Shown piece after piece: positions 46,092-55,040 of a DNA stretch of 64,000 nucleotides. The stretch is from Sphingobacterium faecium (lineage in GTDB: Bacteria; Bacteroidota; Bacteroidia; Sphingobacteriales; Sphingobacteriaceae): positions 434,001 through 498,000 of the forward strand of contig NZ_QBKH01000004.1 in NCBI RefSeq assembly GCF_003054045.1. Direction: 5' to 3'. Within the stretch, counting starts at the first letter, position 1, and every line of letters begins with the position of its first letter. A program made the position numbers and the translations under genes. The notes below the pieces were generated by a model. The model worked only from the letters and a program-made list of their open reading frames with translations. It did not search any database and had not been told where the DNA came from.

Positions 46092-47477
46092 ATGGGATGT
46101 GGCAGTTGCTCATCCGGCGGAGGTTGTGGAAGTACGACGACAGTGGGCGGTACTCCAGCAGGTTGCCAAAATAATGGCTCTTGCATGACTAGCGGATGTA
46201 ATAAATTAGATGTATATGACTGGCTATCTGATATGGATATGCCATCCAACTATAAACCTTTTGACATTGTAGAAGTTCGATTTAAGGGATCGAGAAAGGA
46301 TTTCTTTATCAATTCTGACAATTTATATTTAGAAATTGGTGAAATGGTTGCTGTAGAACCTACTACAGGCGGATATGATATAGGACATGTTTCTCTAACA
46401 GGAGAACTGGTTCGCTTACAATTGAAGAAAAACAATGTAAGTTTAGAAAGTGTAACCAAGAAAATTTATCGTAAACCTACAGAGTTAGATGTTGAAAAAT
46501 TCAACATCGCAAAAGATTTGGAATGGGAAACCATGCATAAAGCTAGAAATTTGGCTTTGGAATTGGGTCTTTCTATGAAAATATCGGATGTGGATTATCA
46601 AGGCGATAAAACCAAGGCAACTTTCTATTATACGGCAGAGGGCCGTGTCGATTTCCGTGAATTAATCAAAAGAATGGCTGAATCATTCCGGATCCGGATT
46701 GAAATGAGGCAAATTGGTATGAGACAAGAAGCAAGTCGCCTCGGCGGAATAGGTTCTTGTGGTCGAGAATTGTGTTGTTCTACGTGGTTGACAGATTTCA
46801 AAACAGTCTCCACTTCGGCAGCAAGATATCAAAATCTATCGCTGAATACCTTAAAATTAGCAGGACAATGTGGCAAATTAAAATGCTGCTTAAACTACGA
46901 ACTGGATAGCTATATGGATGCCCTAAAAGACATTCCAAATAATATAGACCGCATCGAAACAACCAAGGGTAATGCATATTTGCAAAAAACCGATATTTTC
47001 AAAAAAATGATGTGGTTTTCTTATCCTGGAGCAGAAAGCTGGATTGCCATACCGGTCGATCAAGTAAAAGAATTGATCGAGAAAAATAAACAGGGAATTA
47101 AAGTGGACGAATTGGTCACAACTATTGAAGTTGAGATCAAAGAAGAAAAAATTATTAATTACGATTACGAAAATGTGGTAGGACAAGATAGCCTGACACG
47201 TCTAGACGAAAAAAATAAAAGAAAACGTAATAGTAAAAGTAAAGCTAAGCCCAATAATCGGACAAGAGGTACTTCCGAACAAGTCGTAAAACCACAGGTA
47301 GTAAAAACCGAAAAACCTCAACAGAAGCAAGATAAAGCTCCTAAAGCAGCTGCTGCGGATAAAAATACGACAGCACCACAAAATAAAGAGGGAACAACAA
47401 ATAGACCCAAAAGAAGATTCAATAAGAATCGAAATAACAGAAATAAGGGCAATAATTCGGCTCCTTCTACAGAATAA
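46092..47477 (+). CDS. ricT: PSP1-domain protein, RicT-like, with Cys-rich head and basic tail
   Basis: A 461-residue PSP1 protein. The N-terminal about 38 residues are Gly/Ser-rich with six Cys (3, 6, 12, 25, 31, 36). The PSP1 core includes the paired Cys motifs CGRELCC and CGKLKCC that in Bacillus subtilis RicT (YaaT) hold a 4Fe-4S cluster of the RicAFT complex, which supports RNase Y-mediated mRNA processing. About residues 370-461 form a basic, low-complexity tail that could bind RNA. Its role in Bacteroidota is not established; RicA and RicF are not in this window. Neighbours are delta' upstream and gldH downstream. Confidence 0.85.
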   Translation: MGCGSCSSGGGCGSTTTVGGTPAGCQNNGSCMTSGCNKLDVYDWLSDMDMPSNYKPFDIVEVRFKGSRKDFFINSDNLYLEIGEMVAVEPTTGGYDIGHVSLTGELVRLQLKKNNVSLESVTKKIYRKPTELDVEKFNIAKDLEWETMHKARNLALELGLSMKISDVDYQGDKTKATFYYTAEGRVDFRELIKRMAESFRIRIEMRQIGMRQEASRLGGIGSCGRELCCSTWLTDFKTVSTSAARYQNLSLNTLKLAGQCGKLKCCLNYELDSYMDALKDIPNNIDRIETTKGNAYLQKTDIFKKMMWFSYPGAESWIAIPVDQVKELIEKNKQGIKVDELVTTIEVEIKEEKIINYDYENVVGQDSLTRLDEKNKRKRNSKSKAKPNNRTRGTSEQVVKPQVVKTEKPQQKQDKAPKAAAADKNTTAPQNKEGTTNRPKRRFNKNRNNRNKGNNSAPSTE

Positions 47478-47492
47478 TAAGTTTATGACAAC

Positions 47493-47522
47493 AATTGGCG
47501 AGAAGTATGATTCTCGCCAATT
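47493..47522 (+). terminator. Hairpin between ricT-like and gldH
   Basis: Perfect 12-base arms, 47493-47504 and 47511-47522, around a 6-base loop. It is not followed by a long T-run, so it may be a partial terminator or an mRNA-stabilising hairpin within the unit. Confidence 0.6.
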
Positions 47523-47540
47523 TGATATACTTAAATAAGC

Positions 47541-48005
47541 ATGAAAACATATACTTTTCTAATTGGTTGTATCCTATTATCTCTATTTGTGTCATGTGAT
47601 TCCAATACAATTATTGATGAAAATGTAAGTATTCCTAAAAAAGCATGGGATCATACTAATAAACCAACCTTTAAAGTTCATATTACAGATATTTCTAAAA
47701 AGTATAATATGTGGTTAAATGTTCGACATACTGCAAATTATCCCTATGCTAATCTTTTTATTTTGGTATATGAGAAAGGCCCTCATACAAAGGAATATAT
47801 TTTTAGAAAAGAGCTTAAATTAGCGCAATTAGATGGTAAATGGACTGGTAAGAGTGCTGGATCTCTCTATACCCAACAAAGTCTTATCCACAAAGATTAT
47901 GTATTTCCTGATACTGGAGTATATCACTTCACTATTGAACAAAACATGCGTGACAATCCATTAATGGAAATTTCTGATGTAGGCTTGAATATTATAGGTC
48001 ATTGA
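47541..48005 (+). CDS. gldH: Gliding motility lipoprotein GldH
   Basis: A 154-residue lipoprotein with lipobox LFVSC and Cys19. The sequence fits the GldH family (KPTFKVHITDISKKYNMWLNVRH, YANLFILV, then the C-terminal FTIEQNMRDNPLMEISDVGLNI). GldH is required for gliding and type IX secretion-associated functions in flavobacteria; in non-gliding relatives the role is less clear. Located in the outer membrane or periplasmic lipid anchor. The lpxK gene begins 3 bases after its stop. Confidence 0.88.
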   Translation: MKTYTFLIGCILLSLFVSCDSNTIIDENVSIPKKAWDHTNKPTFKVHITDISKKYNMWLNVRHTANYPYANLFILVYEKGPHTKEYIFRKELKLAQLDGKWTGKSAGSLYTQQSLIHKDYVFPDTGVYHFTIEQNMRDNPLMEISDVGLNIIGH

Positions 48006-48007
48006 TC

Positions 48008-49063
48008 ATGAAGATTTTTCGTTTACTTTTATTTCCGTTCTCCATACTGTATGGGATGGTGATCTGGATTAGAAATAGATTATTTGATCTGCAGGTACTG
48101 AAATCTAAGTCTTATTCCATTCCAACGATTGTGGTCGGAAATCTGGCTATTGGAGGAACAGGGAAAAGTCCAATGACCGAATTTATCGTCAAACTCCTTC
48201 AAAATAAACTTCAGGTCGCTACTTTAAGCCGAGGATATGGTCGCAAAACTAAAGGCTTTAAATATGTTGAGGTATCATCAATGGTTGATGAAGTTGGTGA
48301 CGAACCACTACAATTTAAAAATAAATTTCCAGACCTTACAGTAGCTGTTTGTGAAGATAGATGTTTTGGTGTGGAAACATTAATGAATAACCATGATGTC
48401 ATCGTATTGGATGATGCTTTTCAACATCGCAAATTAAAACCCAAATTTTCGATCCTTTTATTTGAGTTCACCTCTTGTCTGCATCCTATGTTTGTATTGC
48501 CTATGGGTAATTTTAGAGACCTTTCAGGAGAATCCAGCAGGGCTAACATCATCGTGGTCACTAAAACACCATCTGATGCTACTCCAAAAGAAAAGGAGCT
48601 CATCAAAAAAAACTTAAGTAAAAAAAGTGGGATTACAGCGATCCTCTTTACTTCTATTGTGTATGGCAATGCTATTCCTATTACCAAACCATTAATTGAA
48701 ATAAGCAGCACTACAGCCGTTTTATTAATCACTGGCATAGCTAACCCACAACCGTTAATAAAATACCTTAAACCTCTTGTAAAGTGTATTGAGCACCTTT
48801 CCTATTCCGATCACTATGCTTTTAAAACAAGTGATATTTTACTATTTAAACAAAGATTCGAACAAATAGCAAATGACACTAAAATAATCTTAACAACAGA
48901 AAAAGATGCACAACGACTTCGTCATCCCAAATTTTTAAATCTCTTACGAGACATTCCTGTTGCGTACATTCCTATAGAAATTGCTTTTGAAGATGAGCAT
49001 AAACAACTATCATTTGAAAAAGAAATTATATCTATCTGTGACAGAAGTGTTAATGAATCTTAA
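48008..49063 (+). CDS. lpxK: Tetraacyldisaccharide 4'-kinase LpxK
   Basis: Membrane-associated kinase that phosphorylates the 4'-position of the lipid A disaccharide precursor. The ATG at 48008 (MKIFRLLLFPF) gives 351 residues; an in-frame TTG at 48002 would overlap gldH. The N-terminal hydrophobic anchor is followed by the P-loop GNLAIGGTGKSPMTEF (Walker A), then VLDDAFQHRKL, the conserved substrate-region motif. It confirms LPS synthesis, hence a Gram-negative cell. Confidence 0.95.
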   Translation: MKIFRLLLFPFSILYGMVIWIRNRLFDLQVLKSKSYSIPTIVVGNLAIGGTGKSPMTEFIVKLLQNKLQVATLSRGYGRKTKGFKYVEVSSMVDEVGDEPLQFKNKFPDLTVAVCEDRCFGVETLMNNHDVIVLDDAFQHRKLKPKFSILLFEFTSCLHPMFVLPMGNFRDLSGESSRANIIVVTKTPSDATPKEKELIKKNLSKKSGITAILFTSIVYGNAIPITKPLIEISSTTAVLLITGIANPQPLIKYLKPLVKCIEHLSYSDHYAFKTSDILLFKQRFEQIANDTKIILTTEKDAQRLRHPKFLNLLRDIPVAYIPIEIAFEDEHKQLSFEKEIISICDRSVNES

Positions 49064-49156
49064 ATTTTAATAATTCTTAAACTTTGCTATTTAGTTTTTG
49101 TCTTCTTATTAGTTGTCGTTAAGTAGATGACAGCATAGGTAACTAATAAAAAAGAT

Positions 49157-49537
49157 ATGAAAAATTTAAAATCAGGTTTATTTGGCATATTGATGCTTCT
49201 TGCTACGGCAACAATAGCACAAGAAAAACAAGGTAATGGTGGATGGCAAAGGACACCTGAAGATCAAGCTAAAAATACCGTAGAACGATTAGATAAACAG
49301 TTAAAACTATCCCAAAGCCAAAAAGACTCCATCTATGTATATGCGCTAGATCTATCTAAAAAACAGCAAGAGCTATTCAAAAGTACGGATGACCGCAAAG
49401 CAGCATTTGAAAAGATTCAACCTATACGACTGAACACAGACGCAAAAATTAAATCGTTTTTAACTCCTGAACAAAGCAAATCCTATGACATCCTACAAAA
49501 GGAAATGCAAGAACGGAGACAGCAAAGACAAAAATAG
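49157..49537 (+). CDS. Exported LTxxQ-like helical protein
   Basis: A 126-residue protein with a signal peptide (up to ATIAQ) and a helical, charge-rich mature part. LSQSQKDSIY and LTPEQSKSYD are LTxxQ-type motifs (as in Spy/CpxP periplasmic stress chaperones). Function inferred only from this resemblance. It is followed by a similar gene, suggesting a duplication; a hairpin separates them. Confidence 0.7.
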   Translation: MKNLKSGLFGILMLLATATIAQEKQGNGGWQRTPEDQAKNTVERLDKQLKLSQSQKDSIYVYALDLSKKQQELFKSTDDRKAAFEKIQPIRLNTDAKIKSFLTPEQSKSYDILQKEMQERRQQRQK

Positions 49538-49552
49538 CAGGTATTAGAGGAG

Positions 49553-49579
49553 AAGGGTTGGGCATATCGTCGAACCCTT
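49553..49579 (+). terminator. Terminator after the LTxxQ-like gene
   Basis: Arms AAGGGTT (49553-49559) and AACCCTT (49573-49579) followed by TTTTTG. 15 bases after the stop codon. Confidence 0.8.
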
Positions 49580-49730
49580 TTTTGTTTTTATTAACTGTAA
49601 ATGAGTTAGTTATTAATTATATTTTGTTAAAAATTTGTTAAAGTAACATATTTGATACAATAAGTGAGAGGGATTGAGAGTTTTAGTTGTAGAATTTAGT
49701 TATTGAATATTACATTAAAACATAGCAATC

Positions 49731-50144
49731 ATGAAAAAATTATTTTTAACAGGAATCGGATTCTTCTTAGCATTGACTTTAACATTTGCACAACAAGTTA
49801 CTCCAGAAGAACATGCTACTCAGGTAACAACCGAATTGACTCAAAAATTAAGTTTGACAGATGAGCAAAAAACTGCGGCTTACACCATTACTTTAGATCA
49901 AGCAAAAGCTGAATTTGCTTTACTGGGAGACACCAATGCAACTAAAGAAGTTTTGGTAGAACAAATCAATAAATTGCAAGCTGAGGCTGATGTAAAAGTT
50001 GATGCACTATTGACTGAAGATCAAAAAGAATTATTCAAAAAGGTAGTGGCAGAAAGACCTGCTAAGGTAATACCTGAAGTAGTTCCTCAACCAGTCAAAG
50101 AAGAAAAGAAAGAGAATACTGAAGAAACAAATAAGACACCATAA
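49731..50144 (+). CDS. Exported LTxxQ-like helical protein (second copy)
   Basis: A 137-residue protein with a signal peptide (MKKLFLTGIGFFLALTLTFAQ) and a helical mature region with LTDEQKTAAY and LTEDQKELFK motifs, parallel to the LSQSQKDS and LTPEQSKS motifs of the preceding gene, plus an acidic/Lys-rich Pro-rich tail. The shared motif order suggests that the two are diverged paralogues of a Spy/LTxxQ-type periplasmic protein. Function unknown. Confidence 0.7.
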   Translation: MKKLFLTGIGFFLALTLTFAQQVTPEEHATQVTTELTQKLSLTDEQKTAAYTITLDQAKAEFALLGDTNATKEVLVEQINKLQAEADVKVDALLTEDQKELFKKVVAERPAKVIPEVVPQPVKEEKKENTEETNKTP

Positions 50145-50183
50145 TCATTAAGAACTTGTTCATAAACATTATCCATTTGGATA

Positions 50184-50216
50184 AAAAAAGGGATTCTAAA
50201 TTAGAATCCCTTTTTT
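50184..50216. terminator. Bidirectional terminator (LTxxQ gene / dnaA)
   Basis: Near-perfect 16-base arms 50184-50199 and 50201-50216 around one A, with A and T runs outside and GGGATTCTAA inside. It sits between the plus-strand LTxxQ gene and the minus-strand dnaA. Confidence 0.92.
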
Positions 50217-50238
50217 ATTTGCTATGTAATAAGTGATA

Positions 50239-51663
50239 TTAAGCTTTGAGTTTCTTCATGATATCATTTACATATGTTTTAAATTTCTTGTCTGTCTCGA
50301 TTAAGTCTTCTACGGTCTGACATGCATAGATTACTGTCGAGTGATCTCTTCCTCCAAAGAATGAACCGATCGTTTTTAAGGATGATTTGGTATGGTTCTT
50401 AGCCAAATACATGGATATCTGCCTTGCCTGTACAATTTCTCTTTTACGGACTTTGGATTTAACCATTTCAACAGGAACTTCAAAATACTCACAAACAAGT
50501 TTTTGAATGAATTCCATCGATATTTCTTTATGGGTGTTCTTAACAAAATTCTTAAGCATTGATTTAGCTAAATTTAAATCAATCTCTTTTTTGTTTAATG
50601 TTGATTGTGCTAATAAAGAAACCATGGCACCTTCTAACTCACGAACACTATTGTCAATCTGATTAGCCACATACTCGACTACATTTTCAGGTAATTCAAT
50701 ACCATCAGAATACATTTTCTTTTTCAAAATTGCCATTCTTGTTTCCAAATCGGGAATTTGAATATCCGCAGATAAACCCCATTTGAAACGGCTCAATAAA
50801 CGTTCTTCTAATCCTGCTAAATCTTTAGGAGCTTTATCAGATGTTAAGATGACTTGTTTTCCAGACTGATGTAAATGATTGAAAATATGGAAGAATATAT
50901 CCTGAGTTTTCTCTTTACCAGCAAAATTATGTACATCATCCATGATGATAACATCCATTGCTTGATAAAAATTCACAAAGTCGTTAATCGTATTATTTTT
51001 TAATGAGTCTACAAATTGTTGACAAAACTTTTCACAAGAAACATAGATAACCAATTTATCCGGTAAGTTTCTTTTGATTTCATTTCCAATGGCTTGCGCT
51101 AAGTGTGTTTTTCCTAATCCTACTGCACCATATATCATCAATGGATTGAATGATGTACCTCCCGGTTTATTTGCTACAGCAAAGCCCGCAGATCGTGCTA
51201 GACGATTACACTCCCCCTCAATGAAATTATCAAAAGTATAATTCTGATTCAATTGTGGGTCAACTTGTAATTTTTTTAGTCCAGGAATCACAAATGGATT
51301 TTTGATATCCTTATTTAAAGATACAGGTACAGGAATAGATTGTTTCTTACCTTCTGCTCCATTGCCGTTAGATGGGATATTAGTCGTGTATGGAATAGAT
51401 GCTGAAGACTTCTCCACTACAATATTGTATTCCAACCTACCTTGCTCACCTAAGAACTTTTTTACTGTCTTACGCAAGATGCCAACATAGTGTTCTTCCA
51501 ACCACTCGTAAAAAAATAAACTAGGTACTTGAATAGTCAAAACGTCACCCTCCAAACGTACTGCTTTCACAGGCTCAAACCAGGTTTTAAAACTTTGCGC
51601 TGGTATATTGTCTTTGATTATTGCAAGACAATTATTCCAAACACTTGTACTCGTTTTTTCCAT
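50239..51663 (-). CDS. dnaA: Chromosomal replication initiator protein DnaA
   Basis: AAA+ initiator that binds DnaA boxes at the origin and opens DNA. The 474 residues contain an N-terminal helicase-interaction domain, a short linker, the AAA+ domain with Walker A GAVGLGKTHLAQAIG and Walker B IIMDDVHNF, and domain IV, where GGRDHSTVIYACQTVEDL is the box-binding signature. The gene is 5.4 kb from the putative origin rather than beside it. A DnaA-box variant lies 46 bases upstream (51709-51717), suggesting autoregulation. Confidence 0.98.
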   Translation of the reverse strand: MEKTSTSVWNNCLAIIKDNIPAQSFKTWFEPVKAVRLEGDVLTIQVPSLFFYEWLEEHYVGILRKTVKKFLGEQGRLEYNIVVEKSSASIPYTTNIPSNGNGAEGKKQSIPVPVSLNKDIKNPFVIPGLKKLQVDPQLNQNYTFDNFIEGECNRLARSAGFAVANKPGGTSFNPLMIYGAVGLGKTHLAQAIGNEIKRNLPDKLVIYVSCEKFCQQFVDSLKNNTINDFVNFYQAMDVIIMDDVHNFAGKEKTQDIFFHIFNHLHQSGKQVILTSDKAPKDLAGLEERLLSRFKWGLSADIQIPDLETRMAILKKKMYSDGIELPENVVEYVANQIDNSVRELEGAMVSLLAQSTLNKKEIDLNLAKSMLKNFVKNTHKEISMEFIQKLVCEYFEVPVEMVKSKVRKREIVQARQISMYLAKNHTKSSLKTIGSFFGGRDHSTVIYACQTVEDLIETDKKFKTYVNDIMKKLKA

Positions 51664-51705
51664 TCTAAAATTCTTAATAAGTTGATTTCCAATAAGCGAC
51701 CAAAA

Positions 51706-51719
51706 AAATGTTGATAACT
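51706..51719 (-). promoter_or_regulatory. DnaA-box variant upstream of dnaA
   Basis: On minus the 9-mer TTATCAACA (51709-51717) differs by one base from TTATCCACA. The 14-base stretch AGTTATCAACATTT is identical to 57351-57364 in the putative origin. Located about 45 bases before the dnaA start codon, consistent with autoregulation. Confidence 0.6.
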
Positions 51720-52039
51720 TTCTCTTAAGACGAAGATGACAAAAAAAAATCAGCTAAAAAACTAAAATTTAAAATTAATTTAAATTCATTATTAATCAGA
51801 CACTTATGTTAAAAAATTCACTTTTTTTAACAAAAAATTTAGCCTAATTTTTTTTTATTAACATTCCAAATTTTTTATTACTTTTTTCTTTTTTCTGTAG
51901 TTTTTGGTCTATTTTTTACTCCATAATTCCTTCGGATCACTGGCTAATTAAGCAAAGATTGAATCAAGTTAAATCAATAGAATTGTTACCATGTATGTAA
52001 CGACGTTTATAATAAGGAATCTTCCTAAAGTTAAACAAA

Positions 52040-52073
52040 AAAAGAGGAATCATAATATTATAATTCCTCTTTT
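52040..52073 (-). terminator. dxs terminator
   Basis: Arms 52040-52050 and 52063-52073 (11 bp perfect), with an inner ATAATATTAT self-complementary loop; A-run on plus becomes T-run on minus. 25 bases after the dxs stop codon. Confidence 0.88.
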
Positions 52074-52097
52074 ATATTTTTTTATAGTACGAAGAAC

Positions 52098-54026
52098 CTA
52101 GCTCACCATAGAGTCCGTCTTTATACCTTTTGCCAGCTTTCGACATTCTGTTACAATTGCTTCGGAATCATAATAGGCCATGTTCCACTGATTCTTCTGC
52201 TCGGCATGTTCGATGATCGTATCTGGAATACCTAATCGCACGACTTTACTGGTATACCGATGATCTGCCATAAATTCTAAAACAGCAGATCCGATCCCAC
52301 CCTGCAGACAACCATCTTCTACCGTTATAATATGTTCAAATTTCTGAAAGACTTTATGTAACAGCTCTTCATCCAAAGGCTTAGCAAATCTTAAATCATA
52401 ATGTGCAGGATGTATTCCTTCTTCTGACAATTTTAAAATCGCTTTGCTTGCTTCGTTACCGATGGCTCCAAATGTTAAAATGGCAACAGATTCACCCTCT
52501 TGAATCAATCTTCCTTTACCAATTTCAATTTCTTTGAAAGGTTTTTTCCAATCTACCATTACACCATTACCTCTCGGATAGCGGATAACAAAAGGACCTT
52601 TATCCTCCAATTGGGCAGTATACATCAAATTGCGCAACTCTTCCTCGTTCATGGGTGCAGAAACTGTCATATTGGGGATACATCGCATAAAAGCAATATC
52701 GTAAGCGCCGTGGTGCGTAGGACCATCTGCTCCTACTACTCCCGCACGATCCAAACAAAAAACAACGTTTAAATTTTGCAAGGCAACATCATGTATCACC
52801 TGATCAAATGCACGTTGCATAAAAGATGAATAGATATTACAGAAAGGCATGAGTCCTTGAGTTGCTAATCCAGCACTAAAGGTGACCGCATGCTGCTCGG
52901 CTATCCCAACATCAAATGAACGATCAGGAAAAGCTTTCATCATAATATTCATCGATGAGCCAGAAGGCATAGCAGGTGTAATGCCTACTATTTTAGCATT
53001 GGTTTCGGCCAATTCGACCAACGTATTACCAAATACATCTTGATATTTTGGTGCAGTTGGTTTATCCTGGATAGATTTTTTGATCTCACCTGTAATTTTA
53101 TCAAATAAACCTGGTGCATGCCATGTGGTTTGATCCTTTTCTGCTAAAGCATATCCTTTTCCTTTAACCGTTACACAATGTAACAACTTGGGTCCAGGAA
53201 TATGTCTAAGATCTTCTAATGTCTTAGCAAGCTTTTTGACATCATGACCATCAACAGGTCCAAAATATCTAAAATTTAAAGATTCAAATAAATTAGCATT
53301 CTTAAGCAAAGTTCCTTTTATGCTTTTTTCAAGCTTTTTAACCGCTCCTAAAGCATTAGGTCCCATTTCCGATATCTTAGATAGCACAGAAGCGATATCA
53401 TCTCTAAAACGATTATAACGTTTGGAGGTTGTGATACTTGTTAAATACTCTTTCAATGCCCCAACATTGGGGTCAATAGACATACAGTTATCATTGAGAA
53501 TAACCAAGAGATTTGATTTCTCGATCCCTGCATGGTTTAAAGCCTCAAACGCCATACCACCGGTCATAGCTCCATCCCCAATAATAGCAATATGTTGGCG
53601 GTCTTTTTCCCCTTTTATCTGAGATGCTACTGCCATTCCCAATGCTGCAGATATAGATGTAGACGAATGCCCTACACCAAATGCATCATATATGGATTCA
53701 CCCCTTTTTGGAAATCCGGATATACCGTTAACAATTCTATTCGTATGAAAAGAATCTCTACGTCCTGTCAAGATCTTATGACCATAGGCTTGATGACCTA
53801 CATCCCATATCAATTGATCATAGGGAGTATTCATGACATAATGTAATGCCACCGTCAATTCAACAACGCCCAAACTAGCTGCAAAGTGACCACCATTAAC
53901 AGAAACTAAATCAATGATATATTGACGCAATTCCTGACTAACTTGCTCTAATTGGTCTTCCTTGAGTTTTTTAAGATCAGAGGGATCATTGATTTTACTT
54001 AATAAATCTCCAGCATCAAACTGCAT
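52098..54026 (-). CDS. dxs: 1-deoxy-D-xylulose-5-phosphate synthase
   Basis: TPP-dependent enzyme that makes 1-deoxyxylulose 5-phosphate from pyruvate and glyceraldehyde 3-phosphate: first step of the MEP isoprenoid route. The ATG at 54026 (MQFDAGDLLSK) gives 642 residues, normal for the family; upstream residues to 54059 are probably untranslated. Seen: TPP-binding GDGAMTGGMAFEALNHAG with its Asn, HHGAYDIAF and the DRAGVVGADGPTHH motif. Monocistronic. Confidence 0.97.
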   Translation of the reverse strand: MQFDAGDLLSKINDPSDLKKLKEDQLEQVSQELRQYIIDLVSVNGGHFAASLGVVELTVALHYVMNTPYDQLIWDVGHQAYGHKILTGRRDSFHTNRIVNGISGFPKRGESIYDAFGVGHSSTSISAALGMAVASQIKGEKDRQHIAIIGDGAMTGGMAFEALNHAGIEKSNLLVILNDNCMSIDPNVGALKEYLTSITTSKRYNRFRDDIASVLSKISEMGPNALGAVKKLEKSIKGTLLKNANLFESLNFRYFGPVDGHDVKKLAKTLEDLRHIPGPKLLHCVTVKGKGYALAEKDQTTWHAPGLFDKITGEIKKSIQDKPTAPKYQDVFGNTLVELAETNAKIVGITPAMPSGSSMNIMMKAFPDRSFDVGIAEQHAVTFSAGLATQGLMPFCNIYSSFMQRAFDQVIHDVALQNLNVVFCLDRAGVVGADGPTHHGAYDIAFMRCIPNMTVSAPMNEEELRNLMYTAQLEDKGPFVIRYPRGNGVMVDWKKPFKEIEIGKGRLIQEGESVAILTFGAIGNEASKAILKLSEEGIHPAHYDLRFAKPLDEELLHKVFQKFEHIITVEDGCLQGGIGSAVLEFMADHRYTSKVVRLGIPDTIIEHAEQKNQWNMAYYDSEAIVTECRKLAKGIKTDSMVS

Positions 54027-54177
54027 AGTATTGCTAATTACTTTAAAATATGGATACAAAATAACAATTTATTTATCATAACTTGGGTATTAATAATACT
54101 TTTTGTCCTAGAATACTCAACAGTTGTAGAAGCTTTTAGTTTTAATAGTTAGAAATAAAAATGTTTGTATAATTATG

Positions 54178-54185
54178 TAATTTTG
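54178..54185 (+). promoter_or_regulatory. Candidate scpA -7 box
   Basis: TAATTTTG (TAnnTTTG), ending 8 bases before the scpA ATG. As at 3178 and 44926, the expected start of transcription falls almost at the start codon. Confidence 0.45.
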
Positions 54186-54193
54186 TTTTCGAT

Positions 54194-54985
54194 ATGCAAG
54201 TAGAAGAAGGATACGAAATAAAATTACCCCAGTTTGAAGGTCCCTTTGACCTCCTCTTATTTTTTATTGAAAGAGATGAATTGAATATTCATGAAATACC
54301 TATTTCCAAAATAACGGATGATTTTCTGTCCTACGTCAATCAGCTACAGGCTTTGGATATGGAGATGGCTAGTGAATTTATTTTTGTTGCTTCTACCTTA
54401 ATGCGCATTAAAGCAAAAATGCTTCTCCCACGACCTGAATTGGATGATGATGAAAATGAAATTGATCCTAAGGAAGATTTGATTCAAAAATTGATTTTAT
54501 ACAAACAGTTTAAAGATACCTGTGAAGATTTAAAATTATTGGAAGATGAACGCTTCAAACTGTACAAACGAGGCAATATCAATTATGATATTAAATTGGC
54601 AAGACCTGTATCAAATCCTGGAGAAGAATTAAATAGTTTTGATTTATATAAATTGATGATGGTCTATGAACGTCTGATGTTTCAGTATAAAAACAGACCT
54701 CAAGAAGTCAAGCATACAGTCATAAGACATCCCTATACCATAGAGCAACAGAAAAAAGCGATTGCTGATCTTATAGAAATAAACAACCAATTGGATTTTC
54801 AATACATTCTTAGAAATTCTGAAAATAAAGTACAATTCGTATATAACTTCTTAGCGATACTCGAAATGTTGCAGCAAAAATTATTACAAATTGAAGTGGG
54901 TCTTGGTTACAATGAGTTCAGTATCCGAAAACGAAATGAAGATGAATTTGATTTCATAGATCTGGAGGAAGAATTAGCGGTTTAA
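54194..54985 (+). CDS. scpA: Segregation and condensation protein ScpA
   Basis: Kleisin subunit of the SMC-ScpAB condensin that organises and segregates the chromosome. The 263 residues begin with YEIKLPQFEGPFDLLLFFIERDEL, the diagnostic N-terminal helical motif, and include ASEFIFVASTLMRIKAKMLLP. ScpB and SMC are not in the window. It lies between the divergent dxs and convergent thiL, close to the origin candidate, which fits a role in origin segregation. Confidence 0.95.
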   Translation: MQVEEGYEIKLPQFEGPFDLLLFFIERDELNIHEIPISKITDDFLSYVNQLQALDMEMASEFIFVASTLMRIKAKMLLPRPELDDDENEIDPKEDLIQKLILYKQFKDTCEDLKLLEDERFKLYKRGNINYDIKLARPVSNPGEELNSFDLYKLMMVYERLMFQYKNRPQEVKHTVIRHPYTIEQQKKAIADLIEINNQLDFQYILRNSENKVQFVYNFLAILEMLQQKLLQIEVGLGYNEFSIRKRNEDEFDFIDLEEELAV

Positions 54986-55026
54986 TAAAAGAGGAGATCT
55001 TGATCAAGATCTCCTCTTTTATTAAA
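54981..55026. terminator. Perfect 46-bp palindrome / bidirectional terminator
   Basis: A perfect palindrome with two 23-base arms and no spacer, spanning the last scpA codon and the stop, with AT-rich ends and a GGAGATCTTGA centre. Its position between convergent scpA and thiL makes it a strong two-way terminator. Confidence 0.9.
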
Positions 55027-55040
55027 ATTCAATTTTATGA

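Larger units (their letters stand above)
51664..52097. other. AT-rich region upstream of dnaA, with the dxs terminator
   Basis: About 430 bases with no gene. It contains a DnaA-box variant near dnaA (51709-51717), an extremely AT-rich stretch (about 51740-51920) and the dxs terminator (52040-52073). It is the promoter region of dnaA. Confidence 0.6.
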
